Below are positions 1-9,671 of a stretch of DNA of 64,000 nt, in pieces. How positions within the stretch are numbered: position 1 is the stretch's first letter; each line of letters begins with the position of its first letter. The stretch is from Mytilinidion resinicola. Lineage: Eukaryota; Ascomycota; Dothideomycetes; Mytilinidiales; Mytilinidiaceae. Location of the stretch: contig NW_022985448.1 of NCBI RefSeq assembly GCF_010093595.1, positions 1,220,593 to 1,284,592 on the forward strand, in the 5' to 3' direction. The notes under the pieces were generated by a model. It saw only the letters and a list, made by a program, of their open reading frames with translations. It was not told where the DNA came from and ran no database searches. Both the position numbers and the translations under genes were made by a program.

Positions 1-456
1 ATCCTTCCATTTGACGTAGTCAATGTCGTTTGATGTTCTGGGCATTTTGGAGGAACAAATCGTGGTCAAATTGGCTGTGATTTCTATTGTTTACATTCTG
101 TGTTGATGCCCCAGCGTACAGCTCGGTACGATGTTCCGCCAAGCCTGGCCCGAGCGTTGCGCCGCAGCGGGTTAAGGGATAGCTTTCCGGTGCGCACGTG
201 ATCAGGCGTCACCTGATCTATAGCACGTGATTATGATCGTGCTCGTGCTCGTGCTAGGGGGACGTAACAGATTGGATATAGTTACATCTTTCCTCGTCGG
301 ACTCATGTAGAGGCAACTTATCAGCAGTAGTTTGAAGAGACAGAGATATATTGGGACTTTCTCGTCCAACTGTTACTACCATTACATCATTATAGCCCCT
401 CCGTTCCGTCAATTGAGCATTCCTTGCCTAGCATAGAGTCGAGCCTGTACCTTCGT
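1..456. other. Intergenic region left of BRR2
   Basis: No coding region is visible. It holds the 3' flank of the BRR2 gene. It also has two CACGTG hexamers (195-200 and 224-229) flanking a perfect 7-bp inverted repeat (200-206 with 212-218), and a short CGTGCT triplet repeat near 237-254. These could be promoter elements of a gene lying left of the window. Confidence 0.5.
195..230. promoter_or_regulatory. Paired CACGTG motifs around an inverted repeat
   Basis: CACGTG occurs at 195-200 and again at 224-229, each followed by A. Between them GATCAGG (200-206) and CCTGATC (212-218) form a perfect inverted repeat with a 5-base spacer. CACGTG is the classic target of bHLH factors such as Cbf1. The site lies more than 200 bp downstream of the BRR2 stop, so it may serve a gene to the left of the window. 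Function is inferred from the motif only. Confidence 0.35.
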
Positions 457-3400
457 TCACTCTTCTTCATCCTCGTCCTCGTCCTCTTCCTCATCATCAT
501 CGTCTTCGCCTTCTGCTGCGGTTACATTGAATATTGGCGCTTGGTCCACACCACAATAGCTGTCGCTCATCAGGTAGAGCGTTAGTTCATGTTTGCCAGC
601 AGTTGGAACCACATATTCAAGCTTCGTCCTGAAGCTCTTCCCAAAAGTGATCCTCTTGATGGCCACCAGATTCTTTGTTGACTCTTCGCCAATGACCAAC
701 CACCAGTTTTCGCTCTTGCTACCCACAAAGTAGGGCGCATAGACCTCTGTCTTTGGTTCCTCATCCTCCTCAAGTTCCCTTTCGATTGTAATGTTGAGGC
801 ATGACGGGCTGCCCGCAACAATCTCCTCCGGGCGGTCCACTTCGAAAGAAAGTTCAACGTTGGGATAGTACTCATTCGTGAATTTGGAGACATCTAACAA
901 TTGCTGCCCGTCAAATCCAAGCTTCTCGATAAGGGCTTCGTATTGCGGGTATGTTTCTGGGTCCATCGCGTCCATGAACTCAAAGACATCGTTGATGTTG
1001 AATTCCTTGGCTGCCTTGAGTGCCTGATCATCGAAGTGGGGAAGTTGCTTCAGGGCACCATCCGATTGCCACATCGCTTGAACTACCATCTGGGACATCT
1101 CCATCGCAGTTGTTGCGTTGAGATGGCCTTCCGAAGAAAGAACATCTACACAAGCGCTAAGCAGGTTGAGGACCTTACGCAATATGAGCTCTTGATCTTT
1201 TGCCAAATCGACCGGCAGTTGCATGCGGGAAAAGTGAGCCTGTAGAAGCACGAAGGCTTTGAAGTGTGGTGACTCGTAGCTTGCTTCTGCCATCTTCACT
1301 GGAAGTCGATCGTAGATTCGACTCAAAATTTTATCTTCGTGGCGACGGATTTGTATGCCTTCAAATTCCGTTGCGGAGGTGACAATTTCGAGAATTCCCT
1401 TCAACTTCGTGCGGCCTGTGAGAGATAGCAAAAATGTCTGCATCGTGATGAAGGAGATGTTATAATAGGCTGCAATCATTGCTGGATTCAAGGGCGTGAT
1501 GGAGTCATCGTCCTCGTCCAGCTCGATGATCTTAGCTTCGACGAGCTCCTTTAGTGATGTCTCAACAAGGTCGGAGAGATGAGCGTTCAGCCCATCCTGA
1601 GAAGGATCCGTAAGTCCGTAATAGCTGGGATTAGCCAGTAGTCGGCGATAGAAGTACGTGTAGGTCGACCAGTCGACTGCATCCTGCATTGATTCGATAG
1701 TCTTCGAACTAATCTCCGCTACGAAGGCATCGGGCAGGTAGCCTTGCAGCTGGCTCTCAATGGGGAGTGCCTCATGGAGAAATTTTTTGTAGTACTCGCG
1801 TTTCACGGCGGGGACCATGAGCACACTTTTGGCGGTCTTGTCCTCTCCGGTTCTTCCCGCCTTCCCGAACATTTGCAAAATCTCACTAATCGGGTAGTCG
1901 ATGTAACGGTGTTCGCGGCCCTCGAAAAACTGTGTGCCCATAATGATAACGAGATGGGCATTTCGATCGATCTCCCAGCAGGAATCCCTTGAGACGAGCA
2001 TGACTTGAATGGCACCAACCTTGAACAGATGCTGGACTGCCTTTTTATCGAAGGAGCTTAAGGCTTCGTGGAAGTACCCAATGCCATGAGATAGAGACTC
2101 CGCGAGTGCTCGTTCATTCACCTTTGCGAGCACAGGCGCGAGCTCATCTGGCGAGGCATTGAGAAAGCGATCCTCATCATCGTCTGCCAGACAGGCAGCA
2201 AGAAGATCTAAAGCTGTCGACCGGACCTGTTTTCGACTGGGAACAAAGACCATCGCTGATTTGCCAGGAGATAGCTGGATGATCGACTGGTAAACGGGTT
2301 TGGCCATTGCAAGCATCAAAGAAGGAAAGTGGGGTATCGTGAAGGATTGAATATGAAGTTCCAGCGGGACAGCTCGGATCTGGGGGCTGAAGTTGAATAT
2401 CGTATGCTTTGTCGCTCCGATCCATTCGCCAATATCGCGAGCATTTGCAAGTGAGACGCTTAGACCGACTATGCGTAGTCCGGATTCCACCTGGAAAGCC
2501 ATAGCATGCATGCGGGAGACAATGGCCTCATAAGTATACCCGCCCTGGCCTCCTAGCATGTGTAGGTCATCCGCAATCAGTAGCGCCACACTCTGCACAT
2601 TCTTACGACGCTTCCACTGGCGGGAGATGATATCCCACTGGATTGGTGTTGCTAGGACAAGATCTCCGCGTTCTAGTAGTCGAAGGTCGGCAGTGAGGTC
2701 CCCAGTAAGCTTTAAGATTTCCTTGCCTCCAGCAATCGTCGAGAGCCGCTCTTTCCAGTCGATCAACCGGTTATCAACACCTTCCTGAAATGGTGCGATG
2801 TAGACAATGCGCCCATCGAGGTTTTTGGTCCAATGACGCAGGATAGCAAACTCCGCGCAGACTGTCTTTCCGATGCCCGTGGAAGCGCCAACAAATACAT
2901 TGTCGTCCGAAGAGTAGAGAGAGTTGAAAACTTGAGTCTGGATCTTGTTGAAACGGCCCAAGCTCTCGTATAGACCTTGATATTCTTTGACTTTCAAGGC
3001 CGAGATAGGCAGTGGCTGCAGCTCAAGAAGAGGAGTGTGCGGAGGGAACTTCTCTGGAAGGATAAGATTCTGGAAGGAGACAGGGAACTTGAATTCAGAG
3101 TGCATCCATCTGTCTGAGATGACAGTCACAAAGTAATTGGGGGGCTTTGGCTCGGTGATGGGAACTGTGAAGTCGACAAGATGGTCGTTCATTTCGGCTC
3201 GTGAATAGGTCTTGCGCAGGAGGAATTGGTCATGAAACAGAATTTCTTCCCCGTCACAGTCTTCAACTAGAATCCAGAAGCTTTCGGCTGCCCCATGCAG
3301 TGCATCGTCCCACTCGAAATTCGGAGTTATAGTCAGCTCCATGCGGAGCATAGATCGCGTTACAGGCTGTACCTGAGCGGTCACCTCAAGGCGGGGAAAT

Positions 3401-6400
3401 TTCTCTACAAGTCCACAAACCAGCTTGCCAGCCCTAGGCATGCCTAGAAGCTCGCCCATCCGTGGCGGGTCGAGATCAAAGAAGCTGGACCAGGGAACAT
3501 CAATCCGCTCAGCTTTCTGGATCACATCGGGTGGACACATTGCTGTTTGCGTGGTAAACTGTCTGAGGGCTGTCATGGTAGGCCACATCCGCTTCTCTGC
3601 CATCTTACAAAGATCTAGCGCAATCTTTGCTACTGATGCCCACCCCTTCTTCAGGCAGATCTCGAAAATGGCACGAAGGATTCGCCCGGCGGATTGAGTG
3701 ACGTATACGAGATCTGCCATGAGGGCGAGTCCTTCAAGCTTCAGGCGGGAGATGTACGCTTGGAGGAGAACGTTGATCTTAGCCTGAGGTTCTTCGATGC
3801 TCTCCTTGACAGGAATTGGGACGCGGCTGAGTAGCTTCGCCAACTCTAGCTTTTCATCTTGGCGTACAGGAATGTATTTGAATTCCTCGCTGAGAGAAAA
3901 CACGCGAAAAAGCTCAATGGAGGTGATCGATGGTTGGATATGCTGATTGTAGGTCGTCATAGAGTTGTGCGTAATGTAGTAGTGAGAGGCTATCCTCCCG
4001 AGTTCTGTTGTTGTCAACTTCCCAGATCTCTTATCGTATTTGACAAGGCCAGAGGCTTCCAGGACTGTGGCAGCTGAGTGTATCAAATCTACGCGTTTTT
4101 GTTCGAGCGATTTGTCGTCTTCGTAATCGGCGCCAACACTATACAGCCCAGGGGATCTAAGCATCCGAACGAAGAGGTACGTGTAACCCAACCACTCGAC
4201 ACCTTCATCCCTACTCCGCACGTTCCCCAACACAATTTCGGCGTTGAGGTTGTCTGCGAGTCTGCTGATGAATTGGCTTTCAATCGGAAGTTGCTGGTTG
4301 AGGAGCGAGAGGTAATACTGCAACTCCAATTGGGTTGTAATGATTATTCCTTCTCCGTAGGTGTCGAATTGAGGCCTTCCCGCGCGGCCAAGCATCTGCA
4401 GTACATCTTGCGGACTCAGCTCGACCCAACTACCCTTCTCGGGTGAATAGATCTGGGTTCCCTTGATGATGACTGTGTGCGCAGGGAGATTAACGCCCCA
4501 TGCCAAGGTAGCCGTACACACAAGCACTTGCAAATGGCCGTCTGAGAAGAGGTCTTCGACTGATATGCGGTCTGCTCGCGTCATACCAGCATGATGTATG
4601 CCAAACCCGTAGGGAAGGAGATCTTTCAAGTCTGAGTTTGCAATGGTCTCGGCCTCTTCTCTTAAGATCTCCCGGCTTGATGCGTCACTTCTCATGATCT
4701 GACCGATCGTTTCCAATTCGAGAGCTTTGTCTCGAATATACTTGGCTGTTTTTGCTGTCTCCTTCCGCGAATGAACGAAAATGAGCATTTGGTTCCGCTT
4801 CTCTCCTACTTGCTCTAGCACCTTGGTGTAGCAAACATCATTCATTGCTTTCAATTGCTTGATGGCCTTTTTATCAGTGACGCCGATGAACTCTTGCTTC
4901 AGCGGGCACGGCCGGAATGTTGCGTCGAAGTGGAAAAGACCTTTGGAAGGGTCAACGCGAAGGAAGCTAGCGACATCGCGATAGTTGGGAAGAGTGGCAC
5001 TGAGGCCCACTAATCGGACGTTGTCGCCTGTCTGCTCAATCCGCCGAATAGTCCTGGCAACGATACTTTCTAGGACGGGTCCTCGATCGTCATGTAGGAG
5101 ATGGATTTCGTCGATGCAAATAAGCCGAACAAGGTTGGTGTAGCTGGTGTCTGTTGCCTTTCGGGTGATGACATCCCACTTCTCGGGCGTGGTGACAATT
5201 ATCTGAGTCTCAGCTATTTGCTGTTTCGTGAGTTGACGGTCTCCCGTCAGCTCCGAAACGCGAATACCGTATGGCTCGAGTCGTTTGCCAAAGTTGCCGA
5301 CTTGCTCGTGGACCAGGGCTTTAAGCGGAGCAATATATATGATCTTAAAATCATCGAGAGCGATCTCCCCCGTTTCCGGGTTTCGATGTTTGCCGATTTC
5401 TCGAAGCATAGCTAGCATAGCAACATTCGTTTTACCAGAGCCGGTAGGTGCACAGATGAGCATATTACCATCGTCGTTGAAGGCGGTAGGGAAACATCGA
5501 GTCTGGATTCGATTCAGCTCTTTGGAATTGCCGAATCCTTGTCTCGCCCAATCCGGTAGCTCAGACGCGGGCATGTTCTTTGGTTCGTTGGCATCCTTCT
5601 TCGCTTTCGGGGCTGGAACATGAATCTCCTCATAGCCTTTGAATGTCCGCTTCGTAGAGCCTTGTGGTAGCTTCACGTTGGGATTTGTCATAAGATGATT
5701 CCCTTGGTCGAAGATGAGATTGTCCAGGTTGACGAGGCGTTTCGGCTGCAGTCCACCAACGAGACCTCCTTCCTTGGGCGCATCGGTCATGGCCACATCT
5801 TTAGAACCATTTGACACGTCAATGTCCATCAAGTCCAGCTTGATTTTCTTCGCATTAGAGGGCGCCTCTCCGGCAGTTGCGTCCTCCCTCGTGCGAAGCT
5901 CGTTCAAAATATTTCTGTACCCCTCAGCAATCATCTCGCGCTCAACAGCAGCTCTCGCGTTTTTGTCTTCAGCAGCTCTCCGCCATTTAGTCACCCAGAC
6001 GATTTTGTCCCGGTTGAGGACCATCTTGGCAACAAGCTCGGGCTGCTCGTAGTCGAACAGCTCCATCAGGTCGTTCTCAATCTCACGAAGTGGCTTCTCA
6101 TCCCCGTCGTCGGAAAGACCGGAGAGAATCTGTAGTGCATCTTGGGTCTTCTCTTGTTGAGTGTGCGCGTCCTTGTAAACTTGTCCAATCTGCCTCTGTA
6201 ACCAGAACGCGTCAATTTCGTGGGCTGGGATCAGCCCGTCGCCCTTCCGCTTGGTGTCGCCAGTTTGCAGTGACTCTGATTCGATGATCATCTCCTCTCC
6301 TCCCCCGATATCGTTGCCTTGTCCCTCCTCGGGTGCTCCAGTGCCGTCGTCGTCAGCAAGGTCGTCGCCATCGTCGTCAGACGATTCATCCTCGTCTCGG

Positions 6401-7143
6401 ACTTCGAAAGTTTGACCAGCGTTTTCGTCATCCTCGTCTTCTTCGTCGAACACTACGGCAACACCCTGCTTCTCGTCGATGTCTACATCGTCAGCCCCTT
6501 CCTCAGCATGTGCCACATCCTCGTCTTCGTCCTGTGCATCATAGTCTGTGATTTTTTTGCCAAGATTTACGAGCTCGTTGAACTCCTTGGACCCCATGGA
6601 GGAGCCCAAAATGTCGTCAATCTCCTTCTTCCGGTCGAAGTCTTTCAGATTTTCGTCTTTCAGGTACTCCAGCACAGCATCAGCAGCGCTTCGAGTGACA
6701 TGGTTTGGAACGTCTCCAAGACTCCTCCCAACGATGGTGTTGATCAGATCGTACGTTCCTCTCGTGGCAGGTGTCCTCGGCCGGTACTTCAAGTCCTCCA
6801 CCAACAGGTCTTGCTGCGAAAGTATTCCTGCACCACGCATCTGAGCGGGTTCTCCACGCTTCCTCTTTTTCTGTTCTCTCTCCAGAACGTCCTCGCCTTC
6901 GCGGATGCTTCCTCGTTCCACGTCGGCAGGTCCTTTCGGTTTCTTTTTCTGAACAGGCGCATCCTCGCGCGCTGTCCGTGAGCCCATGTCGCGGATGTTT
7001 ATGCGGCCGGCCAGTGACTCGGGGTCACCAGTGTTTTCATCTCCACGGCGGGTGACGAAGCGTCGGTCCGCCTGGAGGACCAAATTCGACATGGCCGCAT
7101 ATTTGAACTGCGCCAAGTTGTTTTCTTTCTTCTGGTCCGCCAT
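457..7143 (-). CDS. BRR2: Pre-mRNA-splicing helicase Brr2 (U5 snRNP 200 kDa)
   Basis: This intronless frame encodes about 2228 aa, the size of Brr2 (2.1-2.2 k). Brr2 is the U5 snRNP helicase that unwinds U4/U6 during spliceosome activation in the nucleus. Two Ski2-like cassettes are seen. The first is canonical: Walker A APTGSGKT near residue 566, DEIH near 677, then GLSAT and QMLGRAGR. The second is degenerate: GASTGIGKT near 1421, DDLH near 1524, GLSVS and QMFGKAGR. This matches the inactive C-terminal cassette known for the family. Sec63-type regions follow each cassette. An acidic N-terminal stretch and a D/E-only C-terminal tail are present. The start at 7143 (MADQKKENN) is preferred over the in-frame ATG 41 codons upstream, because the extension looks like 5'UTR and family proteins begin here. 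Confidence 0.96.
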   Translation of the reverse strand: MADQKKENNLAQFKYAAMSNLVLQADRRFVTRRGDENTGDPESLAGRINIRDMGSRTAREDAPVQKKKPKGPADVERGSIREGEDVLEREQKKRKRGEPAQMRGAGILSQQDLLVEDLKYRPRTPATRGTYDLINTIVGRSLGDVPNHVTRSAADAVLEYLKDENLKDFDRKKEIDDILGSSMGSKEFNELVNLGKKITDYDAQDEDEDVAHAEEGADDVDIDEKQGVAVVFDEEDEDDENAGQTFEVRDEDESSDDDGDDLADDDGTGAPEEGQGNDIGGGEEMIIESESLQTGDTKRKGDGLIPAHEIDAFWLQRQIGQVYKDAHTQQEKTQDALQILSGLSDDGDEKPLREIENDLMELFDYEQPELVAKMVLNRDKIVWVTKWRRAAEDKNARAAVEREMIAEGYRNILNELRTREDATAGEAPSNAKKIKLDLMDIDVSNGSKDVAMTDAPKEGGLVGGLQPKRLVNLDNLIFDQGNHLMTNPNVKLPQGSTKRTFKGYEEIHVPAPKAKKDANEPKNMPASELPDWARQGFGNSKELNRIQTRCFPTAFNDDGNMLICAPTGSGKTNVAMLAMLREIGKHRNPETGEIALDDFKIIYIAPLKALVHEQVGNFGKRLEPYGIRVSELTGDRQLTKQQIAETQIIVTTPEKWDVITRKATDTSYTNLVRLICIDEIHLLHDDRGPVLESIVARTIRRIEQTGDNVRLVGLSATLPNYRDVASFLRVDPSKGLFHFDATFRPCPLKQEFIGVTDKKAIKQLKAMNDVCYTKVLEQVGEKRNQMLIFVHSRKETAKTAKYIRDKALELETIGQIMRSDASSREILREEAETIANSDLKDLLPYGFGIHHAGMTRADRISVEDLFSDGHLQVLVCTATLAWGVNLPAHTVIIKGTQIYSPEKGSWVELSPQDVLQMLGRAGRPQFDTYGEGIIITTQLELQYYLSLLNQQLPIESQFISRLADNLNAEIVLGNVRSRDEGVEWLGYTYLFVRMLRSPGLYSVGADYEDDKSLEQKRVDLIHSAATVLEASGLVKYDKRSGKLTTTELGRIASHYYITHNSMTTYNQHIQPSITSIELFRVFSLSEEFKYIPVRQDEKLELAKLLSRVPIPVKESIEEPQAKINVLLQAYISRLKLEGLALMADLVYVTQSAGRILRAIFEICLKKGWASVAKIALDLCKMAEKRMWPTMTALRQFTTQTAMCPPDVIQKAERIDVPWSSFFDLDPPRMGELLGMPRAGKLVCGLVEKFPRLEVTAQVQPVTRSMLRMELTITPNFEWDDALHGAAESFWILVEDCDGEEILFHDQFLLRKTYSRAEMNDHLVDFTVPITEPKPPNYFVTVISDRWMHSEFKFPVSFQNLILPEKFPPHTPLLELQPLPISALKVKEYQGLYESLGRFNKIQTQVFNSLYSSDDNVFVGASTGIGKTVCAEFAILRHWTKNLDGRIVYIAPFQEGVDNRLIDWKERLSTIAGGKEILKLTGDLTADLRLLERGDLVLATPIQWDIISRQWKRRKNVQSVALLIADDLHMLGGQGGYTYEAIVSRMHAMAFQVESGLRIVGLSVSLANARDIGEWIGATKHTIFNFSPQIRAVPLELHIQSFTIPHFPSLMLAMAKPVYQSIIQLSPGKSAMVFVPSRKQVRSTALDLLAACLADDDEDRFLNASPDELAPVLAKVNERALAESLSHGIGYFHEALSSFDKKAVQHLFKVGAIQVMLVSRDSCWEIDRNAHLVIIMGTQFFEGREHRYIDYPISEILQMFGKAGRTGEDKTAKSVLMVPAVKREYYKKFLHEALPIESQLQGYLPDAFVAEISSKTIESMQDAVDWSTYTYFYRRLLANPSYYGLTDPSQDGLNAHLSDLVETSLKELVEAKIIELDEDDDSITPLNPAMIAAYYNISFITMQTFLLSLTGRTKLKGILEIVTSATEFEGIQIRRHEDKILSRIYDRLPVKMAEASYESPHFKAFVLLQAHFSRMQLPVDLAKDQELILRKVLNLLSACVDVLSSEGHLNATTAMEMSQMVVQAMWQSDGALKQLPHFDDQALKAAKEFNINDVFEFMDAMDPETYPQYEALIEKLGFDGQQLLDVSKFTNEYYPNVELSFEVDRPEEIVAGSPSCLNITIERELEEDEEPKTEVYAPYFVGSKSENWWLVIGEESTKNLVAIKRITFGKSFRTKLEYVVPTAGKHELTLYLMSDSYCGVDQAPIFNVTAAEGEDDDDEEEDEDEDEEE

Positions 7144-8040
7144 GATGAAGGATTGAGGTTGAAGTACGCGGATCGATGGAGGTTGGGGACTCGAGGCCGG
7201 GTGTGAAGAAACGACGTCGTGTTCGTGCCACGCGGCTGGGCGATAGGCGAGACGTTGTATGAGCACAGGCGCGTTTGCTTCAATAGGGTATCACAAGGGG
7301 AAGCGGGTGAGAGATAGTGCAGGGCGATGTGGGAGGTGGCGAGCGTGGAGCTGCCTAGAGAGAGGTGTTTGAAGCTATAGAAGAAAATCGACACGGCCGA
7401 GCCGCATGTGCCAAGCCACCGGTTTAATCCCTGCACTATATTCCTTGGCGTCTATTTCCGTCTCCACACCTGGGCAGCAATAATGACAAGCCTCCGCCTA
7501 AAGGGAATTATTCGATTTTAAGGCCTACTAGTAACAGGTCTCTTTTGTCGCTCCAGCTTTTGATATATCTCAAAGAGTCCGGAGGCATAAGTTTGTTTGA
7601 ATGAGAGAGATATCAAGGTACTGCAATTTAATGCCATCTAGTGTATTCACAAGCCTATCGAGGGGAAGAATCTGCCTAGTTCACATTTGAAAACAATACT
7701 TTCAGGAACCTCAAGCAAGGCCAGAAAATGTAATAAGCTCGGTGACGAGGCGCTATATCATAGATTGTTTGCTACAACAAGACTGCCCAGGTCTTTGTGC
7801 GTATGCACCCATACTCTATGCTTCAAAGGGCGAGGACACATACGTGGTTGCGCTCCTAGAATTCGCCGCTTTCCTGAGTAGACCACCGCTAACACATTTT
7901 GAAGTATACACTGCCCAAATATTACGCCATTCCGTGCTCTACATGCAGCTAAGCAGGCTTGAAACTTACCCAGAACCCGCTCCAGCGTAAAGCTGATACA
8001 TCTCTGATCGGAGGCTTGTAGAGCGCATTTCCACTTTGAC
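7144..8040. other. Intergenic: BRR2 promoter side and ARPC2 3' flank
   Basis: About 0.9 kb separates two minus-strand genes. It should contain the BRR2 5'UTR and promoter and the ARPC2 3'UTR. The short ORFs here have no protein-like character. I see no RNA gene or repeat. Confidence 0.6.
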
Positions 8041-9312
8041 TTAGGCTTGTACCTTGAATGTTCGGCCGCTTGCTGTCTTCCGTTCCTTCTCGTCGCCTTC
8101 TGGCCTTGCTCGCCGTAACACTGCTCACAGATTAGCGTTTTTGCATATGGATATGCTCATAGTTTTCATACCTTGGAGGAAGTCCGCAGTTCGTCTCCGC
8201 ATCCTCGAATGGATGTAAGCCTATGAAGTTCTGGTGAGCAACTTGTATATACAGAGTGTGCAGATTTGCAAACCTTTGATGCTTTGATGTGATAGTGGAA
8301 ATAATCACGGAATGTTTGAATATGTGATATCACATCGTCCCTTCGTTGTCTAGTCAGGTGTCGAGGGAATAGGACTAAGAGATATCAGCAGCTGATCTCC
8401 AAAACGGCAGAGGCTGACAAACCAAAGGTAATATAGCCAATCTCTCCGGTTCCAGAGGCTCCGAGACCCGGTACATTTTGAAGTTCAAGTGGGGGATCGT
8501 TGCGGAAGAGGACCTGCGGCGCATTTTGAATCGCGCGCCTTCGAGCATCCACAAATTCCTAGGGGAGAAGCGTCAATTGGGGTACGTGTGGTGACAACTT
8601 GAACGCGTGTACTGTACCTGAAGGAAGACTTTCCCAAATATCCGATCCGTTTCCTCGCGGAAGACAGTGCTAAAGATGACCGTCACTCTGTCATGGCTCG
8701 CTTTGATGTATATGGCCTCTTCTTCTCGGTAGTGTATGGCACGGACCTCCCCTCCTTCTTGCACACCCTGAGGTGCTTGCTCCGAGGTGAATTTGGATGC
8801 TTGCTCTTGGAGTTCGGCGAATTCGTCAAAGGCTTGCTCGAATGGTGCTGCCATAGCATTGCGCTTGAGAAGGGAGATTCGGCGAACCAGGTCCTCTCGC
8901 GCGTCTGTTTTGTAAGGCCGAGTCAACGAGAGCAGTGGTACCATATCAGAGGCACGTACCTTGATCTGCAGGGAGGTTGTCCAAGTCCACCTGCACCGAG
9001 AAGTCATAGCCTTGCTCAGCCGGGACGATATAAGGGCCATATTCCCGCTCCAACACTGACTGAGCGCCATATTGCACTAGCTCATGGAAGCATTTGACGG
9101 AGATGGATACTAGGATCTTGGACTTGGACTCGGGCGTGGAGATGTGGAAGGTCACACCGTCGAAGTCGGAGACGACTTGGTCAATTGAGACAGGAGGTGC
9201 CCTGGTATCAGATTAGCTGCTAGAGCTGTGGATGTAGGGAATTGGCATACCCCGAAAAACGATCCTTCAACAGGGACTCTATGAGAACATTTTGATAGTC
9301 TAGGAGAAGCAT
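8041..9312 (-). CDS. ARPC2: Arp2/3 complex subunit 2 (p34-Arc, ARPC2)
   Basis: Seven exons, all closing in frame: 9312-9251, 9201-8960, 8904-8618, 8558-8423, 8374-8274, 8220-8172 and 8120-8041. They give 318 aa against about 300 in animals. ARPC2 is a scaffold subunit of the Arp2/3 actin-nucleation complex, which acts at cortical actin patches. Diagnostic stretches are [15 protein letters not shown] at the N terminus, [40 protein letters not shown], and [16 protein letters not shown] near the C terminus. These track the animal protein block by block. The start at 9312 begins the conserved domain directly. Introns are 46-57 nt. The gene is divergent from UTP12 across 359 bp. Confidence 0.95.
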
Positions 9313-9671
9313 GTTGAAGGACGGCAGGAAGTCTTGCCGGGCGGGGGAGGGACAGAGGAAGAGATGAGAAGTGAAAGAAGGCCGTCGAATCAAAGCAGCC
9401 ACTTATGCACGGCGGTGCTGTTTGCGAGAGACCCAGGACTGCTGGTGATGGCGGGGGTGCTGTGGTGGGCCAAGTGGAATAAGCCCAGGATCTTATCTGA
9501 TTAGATAAAAAAATCTCGAACTTACCCTCAACTTCATCCATAAGAAACTCTCACTTTCATTTGAGCCGCCTTCACAAAAACGAAATGGGAAACATTCTAG
9601 ATTAGCCGCGGATTATCCTAATCGCCTGGCACCTTTGACCCTCACACAACGCCCGCTTTACCTTGTCCAGC
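9313..9671. promoter_or_regulatory. Divergent promoter region ARPC2 / UTP12
   Basis: 359 bp separate the two start codons. It must hold both 5'UTRs and both promoters. No TATA box stands out and there is no CACGTG here, unlike the NOP14 and UTP23 upstream regions. Confidence 0.5.

Noticed and set aside
6319..6981. 220-codon ORF antisense to the BRR2 N-terminal region
   Set aside because: It mirrors the acidic, low-complexity BRR2 coding sequence and is a shadow of it.
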